Shown here: piece after piece, positions 1 through 8,986 of the stretch | Layout of the letters: every line of letters begins with the position of its first letter | How positions within the stretch are numbered: the first letter of the stretch is position 1 | NCBI RefSeq assembly: GCF_012935695.1 | Contig: NZ_CP052859.1 | Location: 4,009,001-4,073,000 of the forward strand | Length of the DNA: 64,000 nt | DNA from: Pseudomonas sp. ADAK18 | GTDB lineage: Bacteria; Pseudomonadota; Gammaproteobacteria; Pseudomonadales; Pseudomonadaceae | Reading direction: 5' to 3' | Notes under the pieces: model-generated | What the model saw: only the letters and a program-made list of their open reading frames with translations | Database searches by the model: none | Told to the model about the DNA's origin: nothing | Made by a program: the position numbers and the translations under genes

Positions 1-469
1 CGCTGTCTACGCTGGCGTTCAAGGCCAGGGTCAGCGGCTCGCCCTTCGGTGATTCGAGGGTGGCGAACTGGCTGTCGATCAGGCTCGCCGGCATGAAATG
101 GCCAGGGCGATGGGAAACACGGTCGGCGGCCACCTCACGGGTCAGCTCCAGAAAGACAAAACCCAGGCCCGGCGCAGCTTCGCGCAGGTGGTCACGGTAT
201 TTTTTCTTCAGGGCTGAGCAGGTCAGGACCGGGTGTTGGCCGGTTTTCAGCGAGCGGCGCAGTTCATTACAGAGGATATCGAGCCAACCGGCACGATCAT
301 CGTCGTTAAGCGGATGACCGGCGCTCATCTTTTCGATATTGGCGGCGGGATGAAAGCTGTCGCCCTCAATGGCGGTAGCGCCGTTCAACAGGCACAGGGC
401 CTCGCTGACGCTGGACTTGCCACAGCCGGAAACACCCATGATGACCAGGGCAGTAACAGGTTGACTCAT
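1..469 (-). CDS. gntK: Gluconokinase, 3' end outside the window
   Basis: Phosphorylates gluconate to 6-phosphogluconate with ATP in the cytoplasm, feeding the Entner-Doudoroff pathway. The minus-strand frame from the ATG at 467-469 begins MSQPVTALV and carries a Walker A loop GVSGCGKSS near residue 12, then GDSFHP and the TCSALKKKYRD segment typical of the GntK family. About 156 codons are visible and roughly 20 residues should lie beyond base 1. It is transcribed divergently from gntR, with a candidate GntR operator 22-35 bases upstream of its start. Confidence 0.93.
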   Translation of the reverse strand, partial: MSQPVTALVIMGVSGCGKSSVSEALCLLNGATAIEGDSFHPAANIEKMSAGHPLNDDDRAGWLDILCNELRRSLKTGQHPVLTCSALKKKYRDHLREAAPGLGFVFLELTREVAADRVSHRPGHFMPASLIDSQFATLESPKGEPLTLALNASVDS

Positions 470-490
470 GAAACACCTCAAGACGCAGAT

Positions 491-504
491 AGCGCTACCT
501 TTGC
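491..504 (-). promoter_or_regulatory. Candidate GntR operator at gntK
   Basis: The minus strand reads GCAAAGGTAGCGCT. This agrees at all but the first position with the operator AC-N-AAG-N-TAGCGCT that I recall being reported for Pseudomonas GntR. The site contains the palindromic core TAGCGCTA and lies just upstream of the gntK start, where bound repressor could block transcription. Confidence 0.7.
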
Positions 505-643
505 CAGCCCTAAGGCTAGTGCAAAAACAGGCTTTTCCCGCGCCGTCTTGTCATTTTTATGGAGTGACGCGTGCATCCTCTCCCAGCACCCTCGAGTAAG
601 ATCAGGCAACCCAACGCTCAAGGATTTGCAGGCCTTTGGAGAC

Positions 644-657
644 AGCGCTACCTTAGT
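644..657 (-). promoter_or_regulatory. Candidate GntR operator at gntR
   Basis: The minus strand reads ACTAAGGTAGCGCT, an exact fit to AC-N-AAG-N-TAGCGCT. It lies 30-43 bases upstream of the gntR ATG, which suggests autoregulation. The two sites in this intergenic region share AAGGTAGCGCT in the same orientation. Confidence 0.75.
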
Positions 658-686
658 GCCTCGATTTTTGTTTGGCAAGCCGCCTG

Positions 687-1715
687 ATGACCCCCAAGAA
701 CGATAAAAATACCCGCACGACGGGACGCCCCACCCTGAACGAAGTCGCCCGAATGGCTGGCGTCAGCCCGATTACCGCCTCCAGGGCACTGCGCGGCATC
801 AGCACCGTGGCCACCGAACTGGTGGAAAAAGTCCAAAAGGCCGCCGCCGATCTCAACTACGTGGTCAACCCCGCTGCCCGCGCCCTGGCCTCAGCCCAGA
901 GCCAGTCGGTGGTGGTGCTGGTGCCGTCGTTGTCCAACCTGCTGTTCATCGAAACCCTGGAAGCCATTCATCAGGTATTGCGGCCCAAAGGCTTCGAAGT
1001 GCTGATCGGCAACACTCATTACTCTCGCGAAGAAGAAGAAAACCTGCTGCGCAACTACATGGCTTACCAGCCACGGGGTTTTCTGCTGACCGGTTTTGAT
1101 CGAACCGAAAGCGCCCGACGCATGGTCGAGAGCAGCAATGTGCCCAGTGTGTACATGATGGACCTGGACCCCGGCGCCGGCCTGCACTGCGTAGGTTTCT
1201 CGCAAACCAGCGCGGGCGAAACCGCTGCGGCGCATCTGATTTCCCGTGGTCGCAAGCGCCTGGCCTATATCGGCGCGCAACTGGACCAGCGCACCTTGCT
1301 ACGTGGAGAGGGGTTTCGCCGCGCACTGCAACAGGCCGGGCTCTATGACCCCTCGCTGGAGCTGATGACGCCGCGCCCGTCGTCGGTGGGCCTGGGCGGC
1401 GAGTTGTTCCTGCAACTGCTGGCCAGCCATCCGGATGTGGACGCGATCTTCTTCGGCAACGACGACTTGGCACAAGGTGCCCTGCTGGAAGCCCTGCGTC
1501 ACGGGATCAAAGTGCCGGAGCAAGTGGCGGTGCTGGGCTTTAACGACCTGCCTGCATCAAGCTTCATGGTGCCGCGCCTGAGCAGCATCAGCACGCCCCG
1601 GGAAGCCATCGGCAGACGCGCCGCCGAGCATTTGTTGACGCTGATCGCGGGCAACAAGATTGCCCGGCCAGTGGTGGACATGGGGTTTGAGTTGATGGTG
1701 CGGGAAAGCACCTGA
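687..1715 (+). CDS. gntR: LacI-family repressor of gluconate metabolism
   Basis: Transcriptional repressor responding to gluconate or a related acid. The LacI helix-turn-helix is at residues 16-34 (LNEVARMAGVSPITASRAL), followed by a periplasmic-binding-like effector domain with the family's FGNDDLA and GFNDLPAS segments. I chose the ATG at 687, giving 342 residues; a TTG at 672 in the same frame would add five. Its place opposite gntK with two shared operators supports the assignment. The opening MTPKNDKNTRTTGRP resembles GntR of other pseudomonads as I remember it. Confidence 0.93.
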   Translation: MTPKNDKNTRTTGRPTLNEVARMAGVSPITASRALRGISTVATELVEKVQKAAADLNYVVNPAARALASAQSQSVVVLVPSLSNLLFIETLEAIHQVLRPKGFEVLIGNTHYSREEEENLLRNYMAYQPRGFLLTGFDRTESARRMVESSNVPSVYMMDLDPGAGLHCVGFSQTSAGETAAAHLISRGRKRLAYIGAQLDQRTLLRGEGFRRALQQAGLYDPSLELMTPRPSSVGLGGELFLQLLASHPDVDAIFFGNDDLAQGALLEALRHGIKVPEQVAVLGFNDLPASSFMVPRLSSISTPREAIGRRAAEHLLTLIAGNKIARPVVDMGFELMVREST

Positions 1716-1804
1716 GCAACAGCCGACTGAGCGAGTCAGGTGAACTGCTGATGGGCAAAATCATGGATCAGAAGCCACCCTGTATCCAAAGCCAGAACTC
1801 GGTC

Positions 1805-1897
1805 AATGTGGGAGCGGGCTTGCTCGCGAAAGCGGTGGGCCAGTCAGATATGTATCAACTGACCCACCGCTTTCGCGAGCAAGCCCGCTCACACATT
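1805..1897. repeat. REP doublet (REPIN), GTGGGAGCGGGCTTGCTCGC family
   Basis: Two inverted REP units face each other: TGTGGGAGCGGGCTTGCTCG, then about 40 bases, then the complement ending AGCCCGCTCACACATT. The internal AAAGCGGTGGG and CCCACCGCTTT also pair, so the whole element can fold into one long hairpin. One arm carries a single change (CTCACAC for CTCCCAC). It lies between gntR and the GST gene. Confidence 0.93.
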
Positions 1898-1986
1898 TTT
1901 TACCGTGCCCACGTAACAAGGTCGCCGTCCCTCCCTGGCCCCTGCTAAATTGCCCCCTGCCAACTCACCATTGCCAGGAAAGCACC

Positions 1987-2619
1987 ATGGGCCATTCGCT
2001 GAAAATCTTGGGTCGTACTTCCTCCATCAACGTACGAAAGGTCCTGTGGACCTGCCAGGAACTGGCCATCCCCTATGACCGCGAAGACTGGGGCATCGGT
2101 TTCACTCCAACCCAGTCCCCCGAGTTCCTGGCCCTCAACCCCAACGCCCAGGTGCCGGTGATCCTTGATGACAACGGTGTGCTGTGGGAATCCAACACCA
2201 TCTGCCGCTACCTCGTAGGCCGGCACCAACGCCACGACCTGCTCCCCGCAAGCCCTGCCCCACGGGCCAAGGTCGAGCAATGGATGGACTGGCAAGCCAC
2301 CGAGCTCAACCCGTCCTGGGGCTACGCCTTCCACGCCCTGGTGCGCAAAAACCCGGACTTTCAGGACCCGCAACGCATTGCCGCTGGCGTGCGCGGCTGG
2401 AGCGAAAAAATGGGCCTGCTGGAACAGCAGTTGATCCAAACCCGCGCCTACGTGACCGGTGAAGATTTCACACTCGCTGACATCCTGATCGGCCTGTCAG
2501 TGCACCGTTGGCAGATGACACCCATGGAGCATCCGTCCTACCCTGCCGTCAGCGCGTACTACGAAAAACTCAGCCAACGCCCAGGCTTCCAGGCCTTTGC
2601 CCTCGACGGTCATAACTAA
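1987..2619 (+). CDS. Glutathione S-transferase family protein
   Basis: Soluble GST-fold protein of 210 residues. The thioredoxin-like N-terminal half runs LKILGRTSSINVRKVLWTC with the cis-proline segment AQVPVILDD and the glutathione-contacting ESNTICRYL. The C-terminal helical half has the N-capping FTLADILIG motif. The N-terminal Ser in the RTSSINV stretch is a plausible catalytic residue. Substrate cannot be told. The SDR gene begins 10 bases after its stop, so the two are probably co-transcribed. Confidence 0.9.
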   Translation: MGHSLKILGRTSSINVRKVLWTCQELAIPYDREDWGIGFTPTQSPEFLALNPNAQVPVILDDNGVLWESNTICRYLVGRHQRHDLLPASPAPRAKVEQWMDWQATELNPSWGYAFHALVRKNPDFQDPQRIAAGVRGWSEKMGLLEQQLIQTRAYVTGEDFTLADILIGLSVHRWQMTPMEHPSYPAVSAYYEKLSQRPGFQAFALDGHN

Positions 2620-2629
2620 GGACCACACG

Positions 2630-3367
2630 ATGAAAGGACTCAACGTACTGCTCACCGGCGCATGCGGCAGGATCGGCAAGACGTTTTTCGAAGCCTCGAA
2701 AGATCGTTACCACTTCACCCTCACCGACCGCATCGAACCTGATTTCGCCCTCGGCGAACATCACTTCGTGCAGGCCGATCTGAGTGACAAAGCGGCCCTG
2801 GCAGCGCTGCTCGACGGCATCGACGTGATCGTGCACCTGTCGGGTATTCCCCACGCCAGCGCCACCTTCGACGAATTGCTACCCAATAATATCCTCGCCA
2901 CGACCTACCTGTTCGAAGCCGCCGTCGCGGCCAATGTAAAGCGCTTGGTATTCGCCAGCAGCGCCCAGACCATCGAAGGCTACCCGGTGGACCGGCAAAT
3001 CACCCCGGGCATGCCCGTGCTGCCAGCCAATCTGTACGGCGTGAGCAAATGCTACGGCGAAGCGCTGTGCGGGTACTACGCGGCGAAAACCCCACTCTCC
3101 GCCATCGCCTTGCGCATTGGTGCCTTTGAGTTTCCCGAAACCCACGACCTGAATAACGCCCGCGACCTCAGCGCCTGGCTCAGCCCTCGCGATGCCGTGC
3201 AGTTACTCCAGCGTTCAGTGGAAACTGAGGGCGTGAAGCACTTGATCGCCCACGGCATCTCCAATAACCGCTTCAAACGCCTGGACTTGAGCGAGACCAC
3301 GCGGGTCCTGGGCTATCAGCCGGTGGATGATGCGTTCCAGGAATTCGAAATCCCCATCACCTACTGA
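2630..3367 (+). CDS. NAD-dependent SDR, uronate-dehydrogenase-like
   Basis: Extended-type short-chain dehydrogenase of 245 residues. The nucleotide-binding loop TGACGRIG lies near residue 8, and the catalytic YGVSK with the following CYGEALC near residue 135. The general layout (SKCYGE, a single RIG motif, the ISNNRFKR stretch) resembles bacterial uronate dehydrogenases that oxidise galacturonate or glucuronate to aldarolactones, but identity is distant and the substrate is inferred. I chose the ATG at 2630, which has TAAGGA about nine bases ahead, over a TTG at 2597. It sits between a GST gene and an MFS porter, probably one operon. Confidence 0.8.
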   Translation: MKGLNVLLTGACGRIGKTFFEASKDRYHFTLTDRIEPDFALGEHHFVQADLSDKAALAALLDGIDVIVHLSGIPHASATFDELLPNNILATTYLFEAAVAANVKRLVFASSAQTIEGYPVDRQITPGMPVLPANLYGVSKCYGEALCGYYAAKTPLSAIALRIGAFEFPETHDLNNARDLSAWLSPRDAVQLLQRSVETEGVKHLIAHGISNNRFKRLDLSETTRVLGYQPVDDAFQEFEIPITY

Positions 3368-3377
3368 GTCCCACGCC

Positions 3378-4793
3378 ATGTCCTCACTCTCAGCGATGGC
3401 CTCGGACGGCATCGACCCGATCCGAGCCGCCCATATCAGCGCCCGCATTGATCGCCTGCCTGCCGTTGCCACCGTCTGGCGCCTGGTTGCTTTGTTGTCG
3501 ATTGGTGGTTTCTTCGAACTGTACGACCTGTTCCAGACCGCCTATATCAGCCCTGGCCTGATCAGCGACGGCATTTTTGCCACCGGCAGCCAGGGCGTCT
3601 TCGGCTTCTCCGATCAGGCCGCCTTCGCCTCGGCCACCTTCCTCGGCCTGTTCCTCGGCGCCAGCTTGCTCAGCCCGTTTGCCGACCGTTACGGGCGCCG
3701 GGCGATCTTCACCTACGCGCTGATCTGGTACACCGTCGCGACGGTGCTGATGGGCATCCAGAGTTCCGCCCTTGGCATTATCTGCATGCGTTTTTTGGTC
3801 GGCATTGGCCTGGGCATCGAACTGGTGACCATCGACGCCTACCTCTCGGAGTTGGTGCCCAAGCGCATGCGCAGTTCAGCGTTTGCCTTCGCCTTTTTTG
3901 TGCAGTTTTTGTCGGTACCCGCGGTGGCGCTGATGTCCTGGTGGCTGGTGCCGCAGGCGCCGTTCGGAGTGTCCGGTTGGCGCTGGGTGGTGTTGGCCAG
4001 TGCGGTGTTTGCGTTGTTTATCTGGTGGCTGCGCTCGCGGTTGCCGGAATCACCGCGCTGGCTGGCCCAAAAAGGCCGCTTCGAGGAAGCCGGGCAGATC
4101 ATGGACCGATTGGAGGCACGCTGCGAAAAAGATCACGGCAAGCCCCTAGATGAGCCGGAGCCCGAGGCCGTCAGCGTCCAGGGCAATGGTCGTTTTGCTG
4201 ATATCTGGCAACCGCCCTACCGCCGTCGGGCGTTGATGCTGATTGTGTTTCATGTGTTCCAGGCCATCGGCTTCTTCGGCTTCGGCAATTGGTTGCCGGC
4301 GCTGCTCTCGGGCCAGGGCGTCAGCGTCACCCACAGCCTGATGTACGCCTTCATCATCACCCTCGCCTATCCGCTGGGGCCACTGTTGTTCGTCAAGGTC
4401 GCCAACCGCTTCGAGAACAAATGGCAGATCGTCGGCTCGGCCATGGGCGCGATGATCTTCGGCAGTCTGTTCGCCCTGCAAAGCAGTGCCGTGGGCCTGA
4501 TTGCCTGTGGGGTGATGATCACCTTCTGCAATGCCTGGCTGAGCTTCAGTTATCACTCCTACCAGAGTGAACTGTTTCCCACCAACATCCGCGCCCGCGC
4601 GGTGGGGTTCTGCTATTCCTTCAGTCGCTTGTCGACCGTATTCAGCAGTCTGTTGATCGGCTTCTTTCTCGAACACCTCGGCACGCCGGGGGTACTGGCG
4701 TTTATCGCCAGCAGCATGCTGATCGTAATGGTAACGATCGGCGTGTTCGGTCCGCGTACGCGCAACCTGGCGCTGGAGAATATCGCCCACTGA
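3378..4793 (+). CDS. MFS transporter, sugar-porter type
   Basis: Inner-membrane transporter of 471 residues with about 12 hydrophobic helices. The A-type MFS motif DRYGRRA follows helix 2, and RSRLPESPRWL before the central loop is typical of the sugar-porter family. The start at 3378, 11 bases after the SDR stop, gives an N-terminus of normal length; the longer frame to 3327 would overlap the SDR gene. Operon context with a uronate-dehydrogenase-like enzyme makes a sugar acid or related organic acid a reasonable guess for the cargo. Confidence 0.87.
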   Translation: MSSLSAMASDGIDPIRAAHISARIDRLPAVATVWRLVALLSIGGFFELYDLFQTAYISPGLISDGIFATGSQGVFGFSDQAAFASATFLGLFLGASLLSPFADRYGRRAIFTYALIWYTVATVLMGIQSSALGIICMRFLVGIGLGIELVTIDAYLSELVPKRMRSSAFAFAFFVQFLSVPAVALMSWWLVPQAPFGVSGWRWVVLASAVFALFIWWLRSRLPESPRWLAQKGRFEEAGQIMDRLEARCEKDHGKPLDEPEPEAVSVQGNGRFADIWQPPYRRRALMLIVFHVFQAIGFFGFGNWLPALLSGQGVSVTHSLMYAFIITLAYPLGPLLFVKVANRFENKWQIVGSAMGAMIFGSLFALQSSAVGLIACGVMITFCNAWLSFSYHSYQSELFPTNIRARAVGFCYSFSRLSTVFSSLLIGFFLEHLGTPGVLAFIASSMLIVMVTIGVFGPRTRNLALENIAH

Positions 4794-4804
4794 GGCCAAT
4801 GGCC

Positions 4805-4830
4805 GCCGACGGCAACTATTGGCCGTCGGC
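4805..4830. terminator. Hairpin after the MFS gene
   Basis: GCCGACGGC and GCCGTCGGC pair perfectly over nine bases around an eight-base loop, 12 bases after the MFS stop. There is no T-tract, so it may be a transcript-end hairpin rather than a classical intrinsic terminator. Confidence 0.45.
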
Positions 4831-4942
4831 AGTACAACGCTTGCCTCGCTAACCTCCTCATAGCCAATGAATACGGGGCTTTATTACCCGGCACACTAAT
4901 TGCTCTACCTGACGGACAGCCCAACACACCAGGTGCCAGCTC

Positions 4943-5455
4943 ATGTTGATCAATACCAACGCCCAAGCCGCTTCTACGATCCAGCACATCAAGCGCTCCG
5001 ACATGGACCCGGCCAATGCGGCGGCCAGCACGCTGTACAGCGGTGCCCTGCAAGCGGCCCAAAACCCTACTGTCGTGCCAGCCACCACTCAAAAGAGTGC
5101 TGATAAGGCCGTCGACAATATCAACGAAGCATTCGCGAAGACTCGCGTGCAGTTGCAAGCCAACACACCCGCAACCCCGTCGGCTACCGACACGCCCAAA
5201 GCCGAAGGCACCACAACCGCCCGCACCGACTTCAATGAATACATGAGCAAGACCCCGGCCGAGCGTATTCGTGAGCAGTTGCTCAAAGAGCGTGGCTTGA
5301 CCGAGGAAGACGTACAGAAAATGCCGCTGGAACAGCAGGACGCCATTGGCAAGGAAGTGGCCCAGCGACTGCAGGCTCAGCAGACGGAACAGGTAGCGGC
5401 GACTACCGCCAACCCGCAGGCTCAGGCGGTGAAAGATACCCTCGCCGCAATCTGA
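4943..5455 (+). CDS. Hypothetical protein, hydrophilic, Ala/Gln-rich
   Basis: I do not recognise a functional domain. The 170-residue product is hydrophilic and has no signal peptide or membrane helix. It is rich in Ala, Gln and Thr, with a low-complexity centre (residues 70-95) and a helical, charged segment, MSKTPAERIREQLLKERGLT, followed by EEDVQKMPLEQQ. The C-terminal half resembles short proteins annotated only as hypothetical in many pseudomonads. The ATG has AGGTG about eight bases ahead. It stands alone, followed at once by a repeat block. Confidence 0.75.
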   Translation: MLINTNAQAASTIQHIKRSDMDPANAAASTLYSGALQAAQNPTVVPATTQKSADKAVDNINEAFAKTRVQLQANTPATPSATDTPKAEGTTTARTDFNEYMSKTPAERIREQLLKERGLTEEDVQKMPLEQQDAIGKEVAQRLQAQQTEQVAATTANPQAQAVKDTLAAI

Positions 5456-5461
5456 CGCACC

Positions 5462-5668
5462 TGTGGCGAGCGGGCCTGTTGTGGCAGCCGGTTTGTTGTG
5501 GCGAGCGGGCTTATTGTGGCGAGCGGGCTTGCCCGCGTTGGGCTGCGCAGCGGCCCTGAAACCCTCCACCCCAGATCTATCGAAAGACCGCGGTGATTGT
5601 ATTGGGGCTGCTACGCAGCCCAACGCGGGCAAGCCCGCTCGCCACAGCAAGCCCGCTTTCCACAACCA
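5462..5668. repeat. REP cluster, GTGGCGAGCGGGCTTGCCCGC family, with extra partial heads
   Basis: A second REP family. The left side repeats the head TGTGGCGAGCGGGC in three copies, plus a TGTGGCAGCCGG variant, before the full unit that continues CTTGCCCGCGTTGGGCTGCG. The right side is the inverted full unit followed by a degenerate extra tail (AAGCCCGCTTTCCACAA). The two full units are separated by about 75 bases. It lies between the hypothetical gene and the chemoreceptor gene. Confidence 0.9.
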
Positions 5669-5670
5669 GG

Positions 5671-6990
5671 TTATTGCAACTGCAAGGTGGAGTTGAACTG
5701 ACTGATGGCATCCACCACATGCCGTGAGCCTTCCTGAATTTCCAGGATCACCTGCCCCGCCTCATTGGCCAGTTCCACACCAAGCCCGGTGCGACTCAAG
5801 CTCGATTGCATGCTCGACACCGCGCTCAGCGACAGGTCGTGGTTCTTGCGCACTACATCAACAATTTCCACCGTCGCCTGACTGGTACGGGCCGCCAGGC
5901 TGCGCACTTCATCGGCAACCACCGCAAAGCCACGGCCATGCTCACCGGCCCGAGCCGCTTCAATCGCCGCGTTGAGTGCCAGCAGGTTGGTCTGATCGGC
6001 AATCCCGCGAATGGTCTGGACGATGCTGCCAATGATGTCCGACTGCTTGCTCACCGCATCGATGCTCAGTGCTGCTTCGTTAAGGTCGCGGGAAATTTCT
6101 TCGATGATCTGCACGGTTTGCTGCACCACTTCCGAGCCCTTGCGAGCGCAGACGTCGTTCTGCACCGAGGTGCTATGAGCCGACTCGGCGGCGCTTCGCA
6201 AGGTGGTGACTTGATCGGTGATATCGCTGGCGAATTTCACCACTTTGTACAGTCGCCCGCTGGCATCGAAAATCGGGTTATAGGAAGCCTCCAGAAATAC
6301 CGTTTGCCCGTGCTTGTTGCGCCGCTCGAAACGATGGGAGTGGTACTCGCCGCGATTGAGGGAAGCCCAGAACGCCTTGTACGCTGGCGAATCGGTTTCG
6401 CTGCGATGACAGAACAGGCTGTGGTGCTGACCGACGATTTCGCCCAGGGAATAGTGCATGGTCTTCAGGAAGTTTTCGTTGGCATTGATGATCTGCCCCT
6501 GAGGGGTGAACTCGATCACCGCCATGGAGCGGCCAATGGCGTCGATGAGGCTCTGGTTTTCGTGCTCGCGGTGGATCCGCGCAGAAATATCCGACGCTAC
6601 TTTGATCACGCTCTGCACCTGATTGTCCGGGCCGAGCACCGGCATATAACTGGCCTCCAGCCACACTTCCTGGCCGCGTTTATTCAAACGCATGAACGTG
6701 CCGCTGATCGGCTCACCCCTGGCCAGGTCACGCCATAACTGGGTGTAGGCATCACTGCGGTAGAACGCCTCTTCGCAGAAGATCCGATGGTGCTCCCCAC
6801 GGATTTCCTCGGCACCATAGCCCATGGTTTTGCAGAAGTTTTCATTGGCGTTAAGCACCACGCCGTCGCGATCAAACTCGATCATCGCCATGGATCGGCT
6901 GATGGCGGCCAGCTTGGCATTGGCCTCGGTCAGCGCGCAGGAAAAACGCTCGATTTCCAGCAGGTCGGATTTGTGTTGGCGGTTAAACAT
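5671..6990 (-). CDS. Soluble chemoreceptor with two PAS domains, BdlA-like
   Basis: Methyl-accepting chemotaxis-type transducer of 439 residues. Two PAS/PAC units occupy roughly 25-140 and 145-260; both contain NANENF(C/L)KTM and the end WLEASY or FLEASY. The signalling hairpin follows, with tip sequence [20 protein letters not shown] near residue 345. There is no membrane segment, periplasmic sensor or HAMP domain, so it acts in the cytoplasm. Length and PAS-PAS-MCP order match BdlA, the biofilm-dispersal protein of P. aeruginosa, and related energy/redox receptors. No C-terminal CheR-tethering pentapeptide is visible. Its ligand is unknown. Confidence 0.9.
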   Translation of the reverse strand: MFNRQHKSDLLEIERFSCALTEANAKLAAISRSMAMIEFDRDGVVLNANENFCKTMGYGAEEIRGEHHRIFCEEAFYRSDAYTQLWRDLARGEPISGTFMRLNKRGQEVWLEASYMPVLGPDNQVQSVIKVASDISARIHREHENQSLIDAIGRSMAVIEFTPQGQIINANENFLKTMHYSLGEIVGQHHSLFCHRSETDSPAYKAFWASLNRGEYHSHRFERRNKHGQTVFLEASYNPIFDASGRLYKVVKFASDITDQVTTLRSAAESAHSTSVQNDVCARKGSEVVQQTVQIIEEISRDLNEAALSIDAVSKQSDIIGSIVQTIRGIADQTNLLALNAAIEAARAGEHGRGFAVVADEVRSLAARTSQATVEIVDVVRKNHDLSLSAVSSMQSSLSRTGLGVELANEAGQVILEIQEGSRHVVDAISQFNSTLQLQ

Positions 6991-7388
6991 GATCGGATCA
7001 CCTTAGCGCTGTCTTTGAATGACGGTTAGTTCTTGGATTTGACTGCGTACAACTTTCCACAAAACAGGCAAACGCAGCCGTCCAGAGACCGGACAGGTGT
7101 CAGGCGATAGATAAATGATGGTTAATCGGAGAGTCCATGGGGCAACGCTCTTATCAAGTCATCCTTTTCTTGATGGTCCCGTCTGGGGCCAGTTTCAACC
7201 GACACAAGCAAATCCATTTAAACCAACGCTCCCTTTTCCCGGCGCCTTGGAATGCGCACTCGCTTTATTCACTGCCTTCACAGGGGTCAGGCACCCCTGT
7301 CAAAATAACCACCCGGAACGCTTCATATGGCAAGCGCCATCAATGGCTACGAGTGAGCATAGTCAGGGCGTGGCGCTATGCAAGGCCA
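6991..7388. other. Intergenic region between chemoreceptor and LysR genes
   Basis: I see no convincing gene here; the open frames on the plus strand lack a ribosome-binding site and normal codon use. The left part should hold the chemoreceptor promoter, reading leftwards. A perfect eight-base inverted repeat around a five-base loop (ACAGGGGT-CAGGC-ACCCCTGT) occupies 7280-7300, about 90 bases past the end of the LysR gene. It may end that transcript or bind a regulator. Confidence 0.5.
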
Positions 7389-8258
7389 CTAATCGGCCAG
7401 CATCTGTAACAACGCCTTTACTGCCGCCGAGGGCGTGCGGGTTCGAGAGGTGACCAAGGCGAATTCGCGGTGCACCGGGCAGGTCAGCGGCATGACGCGC
7501 AAGCCCTGGCGCTGGGCTGGCAAGGTCATTTCGGGCACCAGCGTCACGCCGACACCTTCGCGCACCAGGCTGAAGGCACTGTTCCATTCGCGCACTTCCA
7601 CGCGAATATCATGGAGTGCCAACCCGGCTTCCGTGGCCAGGCTGCGGGCATTGACGGTGCAACCGCCGGTGGCCAGTACGAAGGGTTGCTCCAGCAGCGC
7701 CTCCAGCGCGACGGTCGCCTCGGCTGGGCGTCGGGAAAATGCATGATCCATCGGCAACACCGCCACCCAATTATCCCGTCCCAACACCGTGGCCTTGCGC
7801 TCAGGCCCAGGGTTGAGCACCACACCCAAATCGATCAAATCCGCGTCGAGCAAGGTGTTGACCTCATCGTCACTGACCTCCAACGCCGTCACTTCGATCC
7901 CGGGATAAAGCTGGTTGAAACGCCGCAACAACGGTGGCAGGAACGCCGCCAGCACCATGGGGAAACTCGCCAGGCGAATGGTCCCACGCAACATGGGCTT
8001 GGACTCGTCCACGGTTCGGCGGATGGTTTGCAAGGCATTCAACATCACCCGCGCCTGCTCGATCACCTGCAAGCCCAGCGCGGTGGGCAAGGTGCGACGG
8101 CTTTCACGGGCGAACAGTTGGGCACCGAGGGTGGCCTCCATGGCGGCCATGGCTTGGCTGGCGGCGGACTGGGTCATGCCGACCCGCTCTGCGGCTGCGG
8201 TGATGCTGCCGTTATCCGCCACGGCAACCAGGAGACGCCAGTGCATCAGGTTCATCAT
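7389..8258 (-). CDS. LysR-family transcriptional regulator
   Basis: DNA-binding regulator of 289 residues. The winged helix-turn-helix is at residues 5-60 (LLVAVADNGSITAAAERVGM then TQSAASQAM). A substrate-binding-like co-inducer domain follows from about residue 90. I start it at the ATG at 8258 (MMNLMHWRLL), where LysR proteins normally begin; the frame stays open to 8315. It is divergent from a GST gene about 100 bases away, which is the classical arrangement for a LysR regulator and its target. The inducer is unknown. Confidence 0.9.
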   Translation of the reverse strand: MMNLMHWRLLVAVADNGSITAAAERVGMTQSAASQAMAAMEATLGAQLFARESRRTLPTALGLQVIEQARVMLNALQTIRRTVDESKPMLRGTIRLASFPMVLAAFLPPLLRRFNQLYPGIEVTALEVSDDEVNTLLDADLIDLGVVLNPGPERKATVLGRDNWVAVLPMDHAFSRRPAEATVALEALLEQPFVLATGGCTVNARSLATEAGLALHDIRVEVREWNSAFSLVREGVGVTLVPEMTLPAQRQGLRVMPLTCPVHREFALVTSRTRTPSAAVKALLQMLAD

Positions 8259-8356
8259 GGCAGTAGCTGTCCTTATGGGTGAACTCTGAAAGATTAATTT
8301 TACCCACGGTGCCATGCCCAGGAAACTGACGCAAATTCCGCAGGAGTCTGCCCCCG

Positions 8357-8959
8357 ATGAAGCTGTATTTCTCCCCCAATGCCTGTTCCCTCGCCTCCCA
8401 TATCGTGTTGCGGGAACTGGCCCTGCCGTTTGAACTGATCCGCGTCGACAACCAGAAAAAAACCACCGCCAACGGTGACGACTTTTTGCGGATCAACCCC
8501 AAGGGCTACGTGGCGGCCGTGCAATTGGATAACGGTGAAGTGCTTACCGAAGGCGCCGCGATCCTCCAGTTTCTGGCCGATCAGGTGCCCGAAGCGGGCT
8601 TGGCTCCGGCCAATGGCAGTTGGGAGCGCGTGCGCTTGCAGGAATGGCTGAACTTTGTCTCCAGCGAGATTCACGGCGGCCTGGGGGTGTTGTTCAACTC
8701 GGCCATCCCGGAGGAGGTGAAGGCGCTGTTCAAGGCCACATTGTTCAAACGCTTTGCGATCCTGGTGCAGACCCTGGAACGCCAGGATTACTTGCTGGGT
8801 GAGCAGTTCTCGGTGGCTGACGCCTACCTGTTTGTGGTGCTGCGCTGGGCGGCGCTTTTCGATATCGACCTGCAAAAGTGGCCGGCGTTGGCGCAGTTTC
8901 AGCAGCGGGTCAGTACACGTCCTGCGGTGATTGCAGCCTTGGCGGCTGAGAATCCATGA
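8357..8959 (+). CDS. Beta-class glutathione S-transferase
   Basis: The 200-residue product opens MKLYFSPNACSLASHIVLRE, which matches the beta-class GstA family, including the cysteine (residue 10) that characterises that class. The glutathione-binding segment LTEGAAILQFLAD is at about 65-77, and the C-terminal domain carries FSVADAYLFVVLRW. Beta-class enzymes conjugate or thiol-transfer glutathione and help with stress and xenobiotics. It lies opposite a LysR regulator that may control it. The ATG has AGGAGT about 12 bases ahead. Confidence 0.93.
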   Translation: MKLYFSPNACSLASHIVLRELALPFELIRVDNQKKTTANGDDFLRINPKGYVAAVQLDNGEVLTEGAAILQFLADQVPEAGLAPANGSWERVRLQEWLNFVSSEIHGGLGVLFNSAIPEEVKALFKATLFKRFAILVQTLERQDYLLGEQFSVADAYLFVVLRWAALFDIDLQKWPALAQFQQRVSTRPAVIAALAAENP

Positions 8960-8986
8960 TTTGAAATGCAATCAAAATGTGGTGTT

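Noticed and set aside
7115..7453. Open frames between the chemoreceptor and LysR genes
   Set aside because: No ribosome site, unusual composition, and overlap with the 3' end of the LysR gene.
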